From an uncultured Oscillospiraceae bacterium (lineage in GTDB: Bacteria; Bacillota; Clostridia; Oscillospirales; Ruminococcaceae): a DNA stretch of 64,000 nt. Position numbers and translations under genes: made by a program. The stretch is from the NCBI GenBank assembly GCA_934438055.1, contig CAKSAY010000003.1, forward strand, positions 1 through 64,000, written 5' to 3'. Below the pieces are notes generated by a model. It was not told where the DNA came from and did not search any database. It saw only the letters and a program-made list of their open reading frames with translations. Numbering within the stretch: the first letter of the stretch is position 1; every line of letters starts with the position of its first letter. This document shows positions 24,171 through 34,556 of this stretch, in pieces.

Positions 24171-26075
24171 TTAGGATTTGTTTTCGATTTCCTGTTTGAT
24201 ACGCTGTATGAAGTCATTGATGGACAAGGTGCCGATATCGCCCTCTTTTCTCTTTCGCACTGACACAGTTTGTTCGCTGCGTTCTTTTTCTCCTACAATG
24301 AGCATATAGGGCGTTTTTTCAAGCTGTGCCTCTCTGATTTTGTAGCCTATTTTTTCATTGCGATTGTCGAGTTCTGCTCGAATTCCCGCTTGTAGAAGCG
24401 CCTGAAGTATTTCCTGTGCGTAATCGATCAGATGTTCCGAGATGGGCAGCACTTTCACCTGCACCGGAGAGAGCCAGACAGGGAATGCGCCGGCATAGTG
24501 CTCAATTAAAATCCCAATAAATCTCTCAATGCTGCCGAACACAACACGATGGATCATGATGGGACGATGTTTTTCGCCATCCGCACCGATATATTCCAGT
24601 GCAAACCGTTCAGGAAGTTGGAAGTCAAGCTGGATTGTGCCGCACTGCCATGTTCTCCCAATGCAGTCTGTGAGATGAAAATCAAGCTTAGGGCCATAAA
24701 AGGCGCCGTCTCCTTCATTGACAACGATCGGATAACCCAGTTCTGTGATGGCGTCTCTGAGTGCATCGGTTGCATAATCCCAATCTTGAACTGAACCAAT
24801 TGCATCTTCAGGGCGGGTCGATAGTTCTATATGATAGGTAAATCCAAAGGTCTTATACACTTCATCAATGAGCTTGACCACTCCCTTGATTTCATCCTTA
24901 ATCTGTTCCGGTGTCATAAAGATATGCGCGTCATCCTGTGTAAAGCTGCGCACTCGCATTAATCCGTGCAGAGCGCCGGAAAGCTCATGACGGTGCACAC
25001 GGCCGAGTTCGCCCAAACGCAGGGGGAGATCGCGATAAGAATGCAATCCTGTTTTATAAACCAGGATGCCGCCCGGGCAATTCATTGGTTTGATGGCAAA
25101 GTCCTGTTCGTCGATTTTTGTGGTGTACATATTCTCTTGATAGTGATCCCAATGTCCGCTCTGTTCCCATAGTTTACGGCTTAGAATAATGGGTGTTGCA
25201 ATTTCGTGATAGCCTGCTTGGGTATGGATTTCGCGCCAATAATCAATGAGCAGATTTTTTAGCAGCATTCCCTTTGGCAAAAAGAAAGGAAAACCGGGCC
25301 CTTCTTCTAATATCGTAAAAAGCGAGAGTTCTTTGCCCAGTTTGCGGTGATCTCTTTTTTTTGCCTCCTCGAGCATTTGTAGATATTCATTTAATGCAGA
25401 AGTTTTGGGGAAAGAAATCCCATACACCCTTTGCAGCATTTGTTTGTTGGCATCAGCTCTCCAATAAGCGCCTGTGCAGCTTGTCAGCTTAATCGCTTTT
25501 ACGCGTCCGGTGGAGAGCAGATGCGGACCGGCGCAGAGGTCTGTGAAATCTCCCTGTTGATAGAAGCTGATTTTTTCACCCTTGCCCGCATGCTCCTCAA
25601 TGAGTTCCACCTTAAAGTCTTGACCGTCCTCTTTCATGAAATCGAGCGCTTGGTTCTCATCAAGGGTGAAGCGCTCGAGGGGAAGATCGGCCTTGATAAT
25701 CTTTTTCATCTCTGCTTCAATTTTTTCAAGGTCTTCAGGAACCAGTGTTCGTGGAAGTTCCATGTCATAAAAAAAACCATTGTCGATTGCCGGTCCGATT
25801 CCAAACTTTGCGTCTTTAAACAGTTGTTTCACTGCCTGCGCTAAGATGTGAGAAGAGGTGTGCCAATAGGCCTGCTTTCCTTCCTTGCTGTCAAAAGTAA
25901 GAATTTCCACCGTACAGTCTTTTGTGATGGGGGTTCTCAAATCTGCAATCTGATTGTCGATTTTTCCGACACAGGCCGCTTTGAAAAGCCCCATTCCAAT
26001 GCTTTTTGCAATTTCTGCAAGTGTGACGCCCTCTTCAAACGTTCTCTTTTCACCTTTTAATGTCACTTCAATCAT
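24171..26075 (-). CDS. thrS: Threonyl-tRNA synthetase
   Basis: A 634-residue class II synthetase that charges tRNA-Thr. Order: TGS domain (1-60), N2 editing domain with HTSSHILAQAVKQLF (about 70-220), catalytic core (about 240-530) with motif 2 region FRDLPLRLGELGRVHRHELSGALHGLMRVRSFTQDDAHIF and motif 3 HRPIMIHRVVFGSIERFIGILIEHY, and the anticodon-binding domain (530-634). The core Cys in IKPMNCPGG and the zinc-ligand histidines are visible. The start is the ATG of MIEVTLKG after AGGAGG; the longer upstream frame lies in the leader. A Thr-specific T-box (26316-26560) and its promoter stand upstream, so the gene responds to uncharged tRNA-Thr. About 240 bases separate the T-box terminator from the start codon. 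Confidence 0.97.
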   Translation of the reverse strand: MIEVTLKGEKRTFEEGVTLAEIAKSIGMGLFKAACVGKIDNQIADLRTPITKDCTVEILTFDSKEGKQAYWHTSSHILAQAVKQLFKDAKFGIGPAIDNGFFYDMELPRTLVPEDLEKIEAEMKKIIKADLPLERFTLDENQALDFMKEDGQDFKVELIEEHAGKGEKISFYQQGDFTDLCAGPHLLSTGRVKAIKLTSCTGAYWRADANKQMLQRVYGISFPKTSALNEYLQMLEEAKKRDHRKLGKELSLFTILEEGPGFPFFLPKGMLLKNLLIDYWREIHTQAGYHEIATPIILSRKLWEQSGHWDHYQENMYTTKIDEQDFAIKPMNCPGGILVYKTGLHSYRDLPLRLGELGRVHRHELSGALHGLMRVRSFTQDDAHIFMTPEQIKDEIKGVVKLIDEVYKTFGFTYHIELSTRPEDAIGSVQDWDYATDALRDAITELGYPIVVNEGDGAFYGPKLDFHLTDCIGRTWQCGTIQLDFQLPERFALEYIGADGEKHRPIMIHRVVFGSIERFIGILIEHYAGAFPVWLSPVQVKVLPISEHLIDYAQEILQALLQAGIRAELDNRNEKIGYKIREAQLEKTPYMLIVGEKERSEQTVSVRKRKEGDIGTLSINDFIQRIKQEIENKS

Positions 26076-26315
26076 GATTGTTCCTCCTATTTTTATCATA
26101 CGGCATGAGATGATGATTTTTTCTGCAACCAAGTTTGTGTTTTTTTAATTCACTGCAACTCCTGTTTGCCGCCACATAAATTTCATGTTTTTAAACGGGA
26201 GACGTACCGCCGAATAACATGCGGGAGAATGCTCTTTTGAGAGGGGTCGCTTTTATTATTCGAGTGCGCTTTCCTCTATCGGCATTCGTTTTATGAGAAG
26301 CAGACAGGGTTTCAT

Positions 26316-26560
26316 TAAAAAAGCTTCATCCCACATTCAATGGGATGAAGCGAATGCTCCACGGTTCCACCCAAATTGCCCGGAAAATTTTCCAAAGCCA
26401 CTTGTTTTTCCCGATTACGGTGGGAGTCCGTCACGGTTGTTACCCCGTGCGCTCCGAGGTGGTGGGCTTTCTTCGAGCAGACTGCATTGCTTTCAGCCAC
26501 GGCAATGCTCTCTTTTCGCCTGCAAAATGGAATGAAGCCGTCCTCATCATCACTTTATAA
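26316..26560 (-). promoter_or_regulatory. T-box leader, threonine specific
   Basis: On the minus strand the leader has Stem I, whose base pairs GAGG with CCTC and GGCT with AGCC. These flank a specifier loop CACCA that contains ACC, a threonine codon (complement of 26461-26463). Stem I also carries an AGAGA-type element and the hairpin GCATTGC/GCAATGC. The T-box sequence GGGTGGAACCGTGG lies at 26358-26372. It is followed by a terminator, GCTTCATCCCA with its complement and six T (26316-26353). The competing antiterminator would pair the T-box with tRNA acceptor end. This predicts read-through into thrS when tRNA-Thr is uncharged. Confidence 0.93.
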
Positions 26561-26570
26561 AGATAAATTT

Positions 26571-26599
26571 ATGATAGCACGTTCCATAAAAAAAGTCAA
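26571..26599 (-). promoter_or_regulatory. Promoter of the thrS T-box leader
   Basis: On the minus strand TTGACT, 17 bases, TATCAT, directly before the T-box. Confidence 0.75.
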
Positions 26600-26771
26600 T
26601 GCCAAAGCAGAGGGGGATGTTACGAGCGGATTTTCGGATGAAAGATGATGATGTGATAAAAGAATGATTTTGTATTTTTGAGGATGCAGATCAGATGCAG
26701 TCATAGGTGATGGTTGGATATAGAGAGAAAGTAAAATTGTTTACGCATAACTGGAAGCTTACCTTAAATAT

Positions 26772-28199
26772 CTATTTTTTAGGGCGTTGTTCTCCTTGAT
26801 GGGCATTTAGGGAAACGCGGAATAGATGGCGCTTGATGAGTTTCCAATTGCATGGAATGAGCGGATAGAGATAGCATTTTCCGGAGAGCGTTCTGCTGCA
26901 AAGAAGCAGAACAACCATGAAAATTACGCCTGCTGAAAATCCCCAAATACGGAAAGCACCGGTTAATATGAGCAGAAACAGTCGCATAAATTTTAATGCA
27001 TATCCCAATTCATAGCCGGGTTGGGAATAGTTAGCGAGGGTGACAAATGCTGTATACACTAAAGCCTGTGGGGTGAACCAACCGGATTGCACGGCGTAAT
27101 CTCCAACAATAATGGCGGCTAGAATACTCAATGAGGTGGTGAGCATATTCGGCGTATTGAGGGAGGCTATTTTCATTCCGTCTATGGCGAATTCTAAGAT
27201 GAGCAGCTGCGCTAAGATGGGAACCTGTATTTCATCTGTCACCAAAATAAACTGTAGCCACCCGGGAACAAAGTCAGGATATTGGTTTGCCAATAACCAT
27301 AGAGGCGTGAGCAACACAGTTGCAATCATGACGACGGCGCGGGTGAGTTTGAGATAGGTTCCTGTTAGGGGTGGAAAATAGTAATCATTGGCTTCTTCCA
27401 TGATGGAGAAGATGCTCGAGGGCAACAACAGCACCGAAGGGGAGTTGTCGATGACAATGGCAATGTCGCCTTCAAGGATTTGTGCGGCAGTTGTGTCAGG
27501 TCGTTCAGTGAACTTGAATTTTGGAAACGGGTTGAACCATTTGCGGTGCACCAACAGTTCAGCAACACTCTCCTGGTTCATGGTGAGCGACTTAACAGTT
27601 GTATTTTTGAATTTATCGGTTATGAGTTTAAGCAGTTTTTTATCCACTCGATCCGACATATAACAGATGGCAATGTCGGTGTGGGATTCTGTTCCCACTT
27701 CCATATGCGTCACGCAGAGCTTTGTGTCGCGAATGCGGCGGCGGATGAGGGCTGTGTTTAAAACCAGCGTCTCGACAAAGCCATCTCTTGAACCGCGAAA
27801 GACTTTATCTTTATCCGGCTCGGAGGTGCTGCGCTGCGGATAGGTTCGGGCGTCGATCATAATGGCTTGATCAAATCCGTCTACAAAGAGCGCTGTTTGT
27901 CCGGAAAGCAACAAGACGATGATAGATTCTTCTTCACTGAGCAGGGTGACCTCTCCATAGGAAATACAGGACTTGGAAAAGGTATGTGCATCTTTGAGCA
28001 ATACAGGATCTGTGACACGATAGAAAGTATCTAATATTTTGCTGAGTTGTTCGTCCTTTGCAAAGCCGTCAACGAAAAAGATAGCTGCTGTTTTTGAGCA
28101 TATCTGAATCGTGCGATAGACAATATCAAAGTTTTGTTTTGTATTTAGCACTTTTTTATAATGCTCAATGGTTTTGTTTATATTGGCATCTACTGGCAT
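26772..28199 (-). CDS. Spore germination protein, GerA/SpoVAF family
   Basis: A 475-residue member of the GerA-alpha type family, closest in layout to SpoVAF. The N-terminal cytoplasmic part (about 1-270) contains EGDIAIVIDNSPSVLLLPSS, a family hallmark (GRxAIxVDGSPxVLxxP). The membrane part (about 280-440) has five helices and the blocks LLILEFAIDGMKIASLNTP and YALKFMRLFLLILTGAFRIWGFSAG. Such proteins sit in the spore inner membrane. SpoVAF is encoded with spoVA genes in Bacillus, but here the gene stands alone, as is seen for SpoVAF-like genes elsewhere. The start is ATG 28199, 6 bases after AAAGGG. It indicates an endospore-forming host. Whether it acts in DPA channels or germinant sensing is not clear. 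Confidence 0.85.
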   Translation of the reverse strand: MPVDANINKTIEHYKKVLNTKQNFDIVYRTIQICSKTAAIFFVDGFAKDEQLSKILDTFYRVTDPVLLKDAHTFSKSCISYGEVTLLSEEESIIVLLLSGQTALFVDGFDQAIMIDARTYPQRSTSEPDKDKVFRGSRDGFVETLVLNTALIRRRIRDTKLCVTHMEVGTESHTDIAICYMSDRVDKKLLKLITDKFKNTTVKSLTMNQESVAELLVHRKWFNPFPKFKFTERPDTTAAQILEGDIAIVIDNSPSVLLLPSSIFSIMEEANDYYFPPLTGTYLKLTRAVVMIATVLLTPLWLLANQYPDFVPGWLQFILVTDEIQVPILAQLLILEFAIDGMKIASLNTPNMLTTSLSILAAIIVGDYAVQSGWFTPQALVYTAFVTLANYSQPGYELGYALKFMRLFLLILTGAFRIWGFSAGVIFMVVLLLCSRTLSGKCYLYPLIPCNWKLIKRHLFRVSLNAHQGEQRPKK

Positions 28200-28344
28200 A
28201 AGCATCCCTTTCTTCTTCTTTTAAATATTTATAGCATTTGCAAAAGTTTATAGAAACATACACGAAAGAAAAGGATGTAAATTTTACAATTTTATATTTT
28301 GAATGCAATAGATTGCGCCGGTATATGATAGAAAGGTGGATGAT

Positions 28345-28363
28345 GTTATACTGTTAGTATAAC
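28345..28363. promoter_or_regulatory. Palindromic operator TTATACT-N3-AGTATAA, copy 1
   Basis: A perfect dyad with 8-bp arms (GTTATACT/AGTATAAC) and spacer GTT, 146 bases before the SpoVAF-like gene start. Its 17-bp core has arms identical to those of the larger palindrome at 43444-43478. Most of 28200-28591 is otherwise AT-rich and shows no gene. Confidence 0.5.
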
Positions 28364-28412
28364 GATTGATAGTATATACAAAATGTTTCTACAGTTATAT
28401 ATTCTATAAAGG

Positions 28413-28442
28413 AATCCCATAATGCATATGCATTATGGGATT
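28413..28442. repeat. Perfect 30-bp palindrome
   Basis: Two 15-base arms meet without a spacer (left arm 28413-28427, right arm 28428-28442). It is followed on plus by TTTTG. It may end the enolase transcript on minus, 150 bases after the stop, though its T run there is poor. Its CCCATAATGC/GCATTATGGG core resembles the terminators at 3226 and 57030. Confidence 0.55.
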
Positions 28443-28591
28443 TTGTGAAAGAATCAAACGGAAGACTTGTTTTTTACGATTACCTTTAAAAATGAGATAG
28501 GGTAAATGTGCAGAGTTTAGCGTTAATCGTTACATTTAATCTGTCAATATACGTGTTACTATACAGACAAAGCGTTTGGATGTGTTTTTGC

Positions 28592-29899
<1,308 letters not shown>

Positions 29900-30013
29900 T
29901 CATTCCCTCCTTAAAATTGCTATGCATAAAAGCAATGAAGTGTGTTTGCTTTTATCCATCAAACATAGTATCGTCTTATTTGTTAGAATTCATTCTTTTT
30001 GAAAGCAGTTTTT

Positions 30014-30043
30014 TTGCATATCTTTTGTAAATTCACCTATAAT
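30014..30043 (+). promoter_or_regulatory. Promoter of the lipoprotein/deacetylase operon
   Basis: TTGCAT at 30014-30019, 18-base spacer, TATAAT at 30038-30043. The first gene starts about 170 bases later. Confidence 0.6.
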
Positions 30044-30215
30044 AGTAAATGCAATCGGGGGTTTAGATAAAGCGAATGCTTAACAGGGCGCTAGATGGCG
30101 CCGCATTCAAGATTTTGATGGTGCATTACAGCGCTGTCAAAAAGCTAAGAGCGTTCCGTTGTTTTAAAAGACGGGATAGATCTTGCTTTTCATTAAAAGG
30201 AAAAGAGGAATTTGC

Positions 30216-30491
30216 ATGAAAAAATTAACCGGCCTATGTATCATATGCGCGTTGAGCTTGTGTCTATTTGCCGGGTGCAGCTCGAACGGAGATACAACAA
30301 GCAACGCTAGCAATGGCGTTGTCAGTGACGCAGAAGACATGATGAGCGATGTTGTTAGCAGTGGAGAAAAGGTTGTTAGCGGCACCATCAGTGGCACAGA
30401 GAGCATTGCAAATGGTGTTGTTAGCGGAACAGAGAGCATGACAAACGGCATGACCGGCTCAGCTGGAAATAGCGCAAATGAGGCGGACTAA
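30216..30491 (+). CDS. Small Ser/Thr/Gly-rich lipoprotein
   Basis: A 91-residue lipoprotein with a signal peptide and lipobox LFAGC near residue 17. The mature part is low complexity and repeats the theme VVSGTESIANG / VVSGTESMTNG / VVSSGEKVVSG, rich in Ser, Gly, Asn and Val. Such repeats often span or dress the cell wall. The ATG follows GAGGA by 6 bases. Only one base separates its stop from the start of the polysaccharide deacetylase gene, so the two are translated together and may work together at the wall. No named family was recognised. Confidence 0.7.
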   Translation: MKKLTGLCIICALSLCLFAGCSSNGDTTSNASNGVVSDAEDMMSDVVSSGEKVVSGTISGTESIANGVVSGTESMTNGMTGSAGNSANEAD

Positions 30492-30492
30492 C

Positions 30493-31377
30493 ATGAAAAC
30501 AAGAGCGCTGGCTATAACGTTATCTATATGCTTGTTGCTTCCGTTAACAGGGTGCTCGAATGAGGAGAATTCCAGCGGCGGGCAAATGTCGGCACTTAGT
30601 CAGACGAGCACACAAAGCGGGCAAAACCTATCGTCTGACATTGATTATCCGGCCAGCGAGGAGACGATGCAGACCATGCAGGATGCATTTTCTTCCCTTG
30701 ACACGAAAAAACAGGGATGGGGACAGGGAACGCAGGTGGACGACCAAAATCGTCCTGTGTCTTGCATGGATTTTCAGAATAAATATGGAAAATACAACGC
30801 CCTATTCATTAAAGAGGATTGTCCGAAAGAGATTTTCTTGACTTTTGACGAGGGATATGAAAATGGGTATACGTCTCAAATTTTGGATGTGTTAAAAGAA
30901 AAACAAGTTGTCGCCGTCTTTTTTGTGACCTATGATTATGCCAGCAAGAACCCTGATTTGATTCAGAGAATGATTGACGAGGGGCATATTGTGGGAAATC
31001 ACAGCTATTCACATCCATCTATGCCCACACTCACACCGCAGGAGATGGAGGATGAGATTCGCAAACTGGATGCTTATATGGAAGAGACCTTTTCATACGA
31101 TATGTCGCTGTTTCGTCCACCCATGGGGGAATTCTCTGAACAGAGCTTAGCGGTGACAGACAGCTGCGGTTATGAGAGCGTTTTTTGGAGCTTTGCCTAC
31201 TCTGACTGGGATGTTAATAATCAGCCGGATGAAGCTTCTTCTCTCAAGAAACTCACCGATCATCTTCATGATGGAGCCATCTATTTACTGCACGCTGTTT
31301 CTAAAACCAACACTGATATTTTGCCTGCTTTTATTGATGAAGCAAGGCAAATGGGATATCAATTTGGAAGTCTTTAA
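30493..31377 (+). CDS. Polysaccharide deacetylase, PdaA-like lipoprotein
   Basis: A 294-residue secreted lipoprotein (lipobox LPLTGC near residue 21) with a NodB-type deacetylase domain at about 95-290. Motif 1 is IFLTFDEGYENGYTSQILDVL, where the second Asp of the usual TFDDG is Glu, as in PdaA-type proteins (TFDxGYENGYT). Motif 2 is IVGNHSYSHPSMP with the two zinc histidines, motif 3 FRPPMGEFSEQSL. PdaA makes muramic-delta-lactam in spore cortex by deacetylating N-acetylmuramate, which fits a spore-former; a vegetative role is possible. Its ribosome site (GAGGCGG) lies inside the end of the preceding lipoprotein gene. A terminator follows. Confidence 0.88.
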   Translation: MKTRALAITLSICLLLPLTGCSNEENSSGGQMSALSQTSTQSGQNLSSDIDYPASEETMQTMQDAFSSLDTKKQGWGQGTQVDDQNRPVSCMDFQNKYGKYNALFIKEDCPKEIFLTFDEGYENGYTSQILDVLKEKQVVAVFFVTYDYASKNPDLIQRMIDEGHIVGNHSYSHPSMPTLTPQEMEDEIRKLDAYMEETFSYDMSLFRPPMGEFSEQSLAVTDSCGYESVFWSFAYSDWDVNNQPDEASSLKKLTDHLHDGAIYLLHAVSKTNTDILPAFIDEARQMGYQFGSL

Positions 31378-31419
31378 GTCTTGTTTTATTGCACATTTGA
31401 GTGCTATCTCTGTTGTTTC

Positions 31420-31447
31420 AGTCCAGCTTGTTAGCTGGACTTTTTTT
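31420..31447 (+). terminator. Terminator of the lipoprotein/deacetylase operon
   Basis: Stem AGTCCAGC/GCTGGACT (31420-31427 with 31434-31441), 6-base loop, seven T. Confidence 0.9.
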
Positions 31448-31455
31448 GCATAAAA

Positions 31456-31486
31456 AAACAACCCCCTTTTCCACAAGGGGTTGTTT
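31456..31486. terminator. Terminator of the nucleoside catabolic operon
   Basis: Stem AAACAACCCC/GGGGTTGTTT (31456-31465 with 31477-31486). On minus it is followed by a T run (the A7 at 31452-31458), so it ends the deo operon 126 bases after the last stop codon. Confidence 0.8.
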
Positions 31487-31612
31487 GCTGTTTTTATTTA
31501 TATAGAGATTTGGCAGAGAAAAGTATTATATTAGAGTGCACAGATTTTTAGGATGCAGCCTTGTAAACAAGTCATTTTAGTAGTAACTGCGCTATTTGTG
31601 TTTGAGTAGGTT

Positions 31613-32938
31613 CTAAGACAAATTTTCCACACCGTCCGCCGTAATTCTTGCATAGATGTGAGGGGTAGATGCAGGCATTTGGTCTCCAATGGTGAGGGCT
31701 TTTTTAAACAGTTCCTCTGCTTGATGACATTTGCTTTGCGAAGAAGAATAAAACACAGCGAGCACATCGCCTTTTTCAACCTTGTCGCCAATGGTCTTTT
31801 TGAGAACGATTCCTGCACTGTAGTCAATGGAATCTTCTTTTTTCTCCCTTCCTGCGCCGAGGATTACTGAGGAAATACCGCATTTTTCAGTGTCCATCGC
31901 GTTGAGGAAACCGGATTGCTCAGCTTTCACCTCATAAACTACTTTTGCCTGCTCAAAGTTAGCGGGGTTATCCAGTACAGTTGTGTCGCCATGCTGCGCT
32001 GCTATCATTTCTTTGAGTTTGGCAAAAGCAGAGCCGTCTTCAATGGACTGTTTTGCCATGGTAACGCACTCTTCGAGCGTTCCTTTCTTGGCGAGATAGA
32101 GCATATTCGCCGCTAATGCTATGGAAACTTCAAACAAATCTTCCGGACCTTTGCCTTGCAAAACATCGCATACTTCAACAATTTCAAGGGAGTTGCCAAT
32201 GGCATAACCCAATGGACGATCCATATCGGTGATCAGAGCAATGGTTTTTCTTCCAACGTGTTCTCCAATCTCAACCATTGCTTTGGCAAGAAGAATGGAA
32301 TCCTCTGTTGTTTTCATAAAAGCGCCGCTGCCGGTTTTTACGTCTAAAAGAATGCAGTCTGAACCCGCTGCAATTTTTTTGCTCATAATGCTTGAGGCAA
32401 CTAGGGGAATGCTTTCAATGGTTGCCGTAACATCCCGCAGAGCGTAGAGCTTTTTGTCTGCCGGAACGAGGTTGCCCGATTGACCAATCACAGATGCGCC
32501 AACTTTTTGCACGATGGAAAAGAAGGTGTCTCTGTCCAGTTCGGTTTGCAGCCCCGGAATAGATTCCATTTTGTCAACGGTGCCGCCGGTGTGCCCCAAG
32601 CCCCGTCCACTCATTTTTGCGACCTTTACTCCTCTTGAAGCGACAATCGGCGCGACAATCAGGGTGGTTTTGTCGCCAACGCCGCCTGTGCTGTGTTTGT
32701 CAACCTTGATGCCGTCAATGGGTGAAAGATCCACCATGTCGCCGGATTCTGCCATATAGCGCGTCATGATAGCAGTTTCTTTTGGCGTCATTCCATTGAG
32801 ATAGATAGCCATTAAAAGAGCCGAAATTTGATAGTCGGGAATGGTCCCGTTGGCATATCCATTCACGAAAAAGGAGATTTCCTCTTCGTTTAGAATCTGC
32901 TTATCTCTTTTTTTTGCAATAATATCATACATTCTCAT
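31613..32938 (-). CDS. pdp: Pyrimidine-nucleoside phosphorylase
   Basis: A 441-residue thymidine/pyrimidine-nucleoside phosphorylase that splits uridine, thymidine or deoxyuridine with phosphate to base and (deoxy)ribose-1-phosphate. The family signature is MSGRGLGHTGGTVDKMESI; the phosphate site KHSTGGVGDKTTL and the glycine-rich KTGSGAFMKTTEDS are intact. The C-terminal domain (350-440) is normal. AAGGAG lies 10 bases before the chosen ATG. It is the last gene of the operon beginning with deoB; its start is 4 bases after the deoC stop. Called pdp rather than deoA because Firmicute enzymes accept both uridine and thymidine; this is family knowledge. Confidence 0.93.
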   Translation of the reverse strand: MRMYDIIAKKRDKQILNEEEISFFVNGYANGTIPDYQISALLMAIYLNGMTPKETAIMTRYMAESGDMVDLSPIDGIKVDKHSTGGVGDKTTLIVAPIVASRGVKVAKMSGRGLGHTGGTVDKMESIPGLQTELDRDTFFSIVQKVGASVIGQSGNLVPADKKLYALRDVTATIESIPLVASSIMSKKIAAGSDCILLDVKTGSGAFMKTTEDSILLAKAMVEIGEHVGRKTIALITDMDRPLGYAIGNSLEIVEVCDVLQGKGPEDLFEVSIALAANMLYLAKKGTLEECVTMAKQSIEDGSAFAKLKEMIAAQHGDTTVLDNPANFEQAKVVYEVKAEQSGFLNAMDTEKCGISSVILGAGREKKEDSIDYSAGIVLKKTIGDKVEKGDVLAVFYSSSQSKCHQAEELFKKALTIGDQMPASTPHIYARITADGVENLS

Positions 32939-32942
32939 AGCG

Positions 32943-33593
32943 CTATTTCTCCTTTGCAATTTTTACGATTCTGCTGGTGCCAAGTCGATTTGCACCAAGC
33001 TCGAGAAAGGTTTGGGCGTCTTGCACAGAGCCAATGCCTCCGGCTGCCTTGATTTTCACATTTTCACCTACATGCTTTTTAAACAGGGCAATGTCATCGA
33101 AAGTTGCGCCGCCGGTTGAAAATCCCGTTGATGTTTTAATATATTCAGCGCCTGACTGTGTTACCACTTCGCAAAGCTTTATTTTTTCCTCATCGGTTAA
33201 AACACAGGTTTCGATGATGACCTTTAAAAGCTTTCCGTCGCAGGCTTTTTTCACCTGTTTGATTTCGTCCAAAATTTTATCATAAAGTTTCTCTTTGACC
33301 CAGCATAGGTTAATCACCATGTCGATTTCATCCGCGCCGTTGGCAACGGCGTCTTTTGTTTCAAACACCTTTGTGGCTGTTGTTGAATATCCATTTGGGA
33401 AGCCGATTACAGTGCAAACAGGAAGTTTGTCTCCCAGATAATCTTTTGCTTGTTTGACAAAACAAGCTGGAATGCAGACAGAAGCTGTTTGAAATTGGAT
33501 GCCCTCATCGCACAATTGTGCAATTTCATTCCATGTTGCAGTTGTTGAAAGAAGAGTATGATCTACTTTTGATAGGATATATTCTAAGTCCAT
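32943..33593 (-). CDS. deoC: Deoxyribose-phosphate aldolase
   Basis: A 216-residue class I aldolase that cleaves 2-deoxyribose-5-phosphate to glyceraldehyde-3-phosphate and acetaldehyde. The Schiff-base lysine lies in [15 protein letters not shown]. The other catalytic lysine is in KIKAAGGI, and the Asp in DEIDMVINL. The length is typical of Firmicutes. AAGGAG stands 6 bases before the ATG, while 13 in-frame upstream codons have none. In the operon it follows the importer permease genes and precedes pdp. It completes deoxynucleoside breakdown with DeoB. Confidence 0.95.
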   Translation of the reverse strand: MDLEYILSKVDHTLLSTTATWNEIAQLCDEGIQFQTASVCIPACFVKQAKDYLGDKLPVCTVIGFPNGYSTTATKVFETKDAVANGADEIDMVINLCWVKEKLYDKILDEIKQVKKACDGKLLKVIIETCVLTDEEKIKLCEVVTQSGAEYIKTSTGFSTGGATFDDIALFKKHVGENVKIKAAGGIGSVQDAQTFLELGANRLGTSRIVKIAKEK

Positions 33594-33635
33594 GCTAATC
33601 TCCTTTTTCTCGTTTGCTTTCAAATAATTCAATCA

Positions 33636-34556
33636 CTACCTTGAGCCCTTTTCATAGGGAATGCCATCTGCTTTTGGAGCGGCCGATTTTCCCACAAAGA
33701 TGATGAGAACAATAATGGTGAGAACATAGGGCAACATAGAGAGAATCTCAGACGGAACGGCAAGATTGCCGCCGCCGAGAACCACAACAAGCGCTTGTGC
33801 AAAACCAAAGATGAGGCAAGCGCCAAACGCACCGTGAGGCGTCCATTTACCAAAGATGACGGCGGCCAATGCGATAAAGCCCTGACCGGCAACTGCTGTT
33901 GGTCCAAATTGAGAGACAATTCCTAACGTGATGGTTGCGCCGCCCATTCCGGCAAGCGCGCCTGAAATGATGACACATGCATAGCGAACGCCGCAAACGC
34001 TGATGCCCAGAGTGTCGGCAGCGGCCGGATGTTCCCCAACAGAACGGATGCGCAGTCCCCACTTGGTTCTATAAAGAAGAATCCATATGCCGACAGTGAA
34101 TAGAATGGCTAAAATAAAGGAGATGTCTACATTTAAATTGCTTAGAATCTGATTATCTAAATTGGTTCCAAATAGCTTTGGAAGCGTTTTGTCGACGGGA
34201 AGTGAGGTGGTTGAACCATCAAAAAACACACGGCAGAAAAATAATGCTAATCCCGGTCCGATTAAATTCAGCGCCATACCTGAAATGGTTTGATCCGCTT
34301 TAAAGGTGATGGAGGCGACAGCATGCAAGATAGAAAAGAGTGCACCTGCAATTGCCGCGCATAAAAGACCAAACCATGCGCTGCCTGAAAAATATCCAAC
34401 CGCCGCGCCCACGAAAGCGCCGATGGTCATTATTCCCTCGATTCCTATGTTAATGACACCGGAACGTTCTGAAATAACGCCGCCCAGTGCGCCGAATATC
34501 AGAGGTGTGGCGTATAAAAATGTAATTCCTATGAGTAATGTGATTTCATTTATCAT
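33636..34556 (-). CDS. Nucleoside ABC transporter permease 2 (YufQ/NupC type)
   Basis: A 306-residue permease of the BPD_transp_2 family with about eight helices. It contains VISERSGVINIGIEGIMTIGAFVGA, typical of the second subunit of Bmp-type nucleoside importers, and RSVGEHPAAADTLGISV, the coupling-helix (EAA-like) region. It forms the channel with the permease encoded just upstream and overlaps that gene by 11 bases (translational coupling). GAGGTG precedes the ATG at 6 bases. The substrate group, purine or pyrimidine nucleosides, is inferred from the neighbours deoD, deoB, deoC and pdp. Confidence 0.9.
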   Translation of the reverse strand: MINEITLLIGITFLYATPLIFGALGGVISERSGVINIGIEGIMTIGAFVGAAVGYFSGSAWFGLLCAAIAGALFSILHAVASITFKADQTISGMALNLIGPGLALFFCRVFFDGSTTSLPVDKTLPKLFGTNLDNQILSNLNVDISFILAILFTVGIWILLYRTKWGLRIRSVGEHPAAADTLGISVCGVRYACVIISGALAGMGGATITLGIVSQFGPTAVAGQGFIALAAVIFGKWTPHGAFGACLIFGFAQALVVVLGGGNLAVPSEILSMLPYVLTIIVLIIFVGKSAAPKADGIPYEKGSR

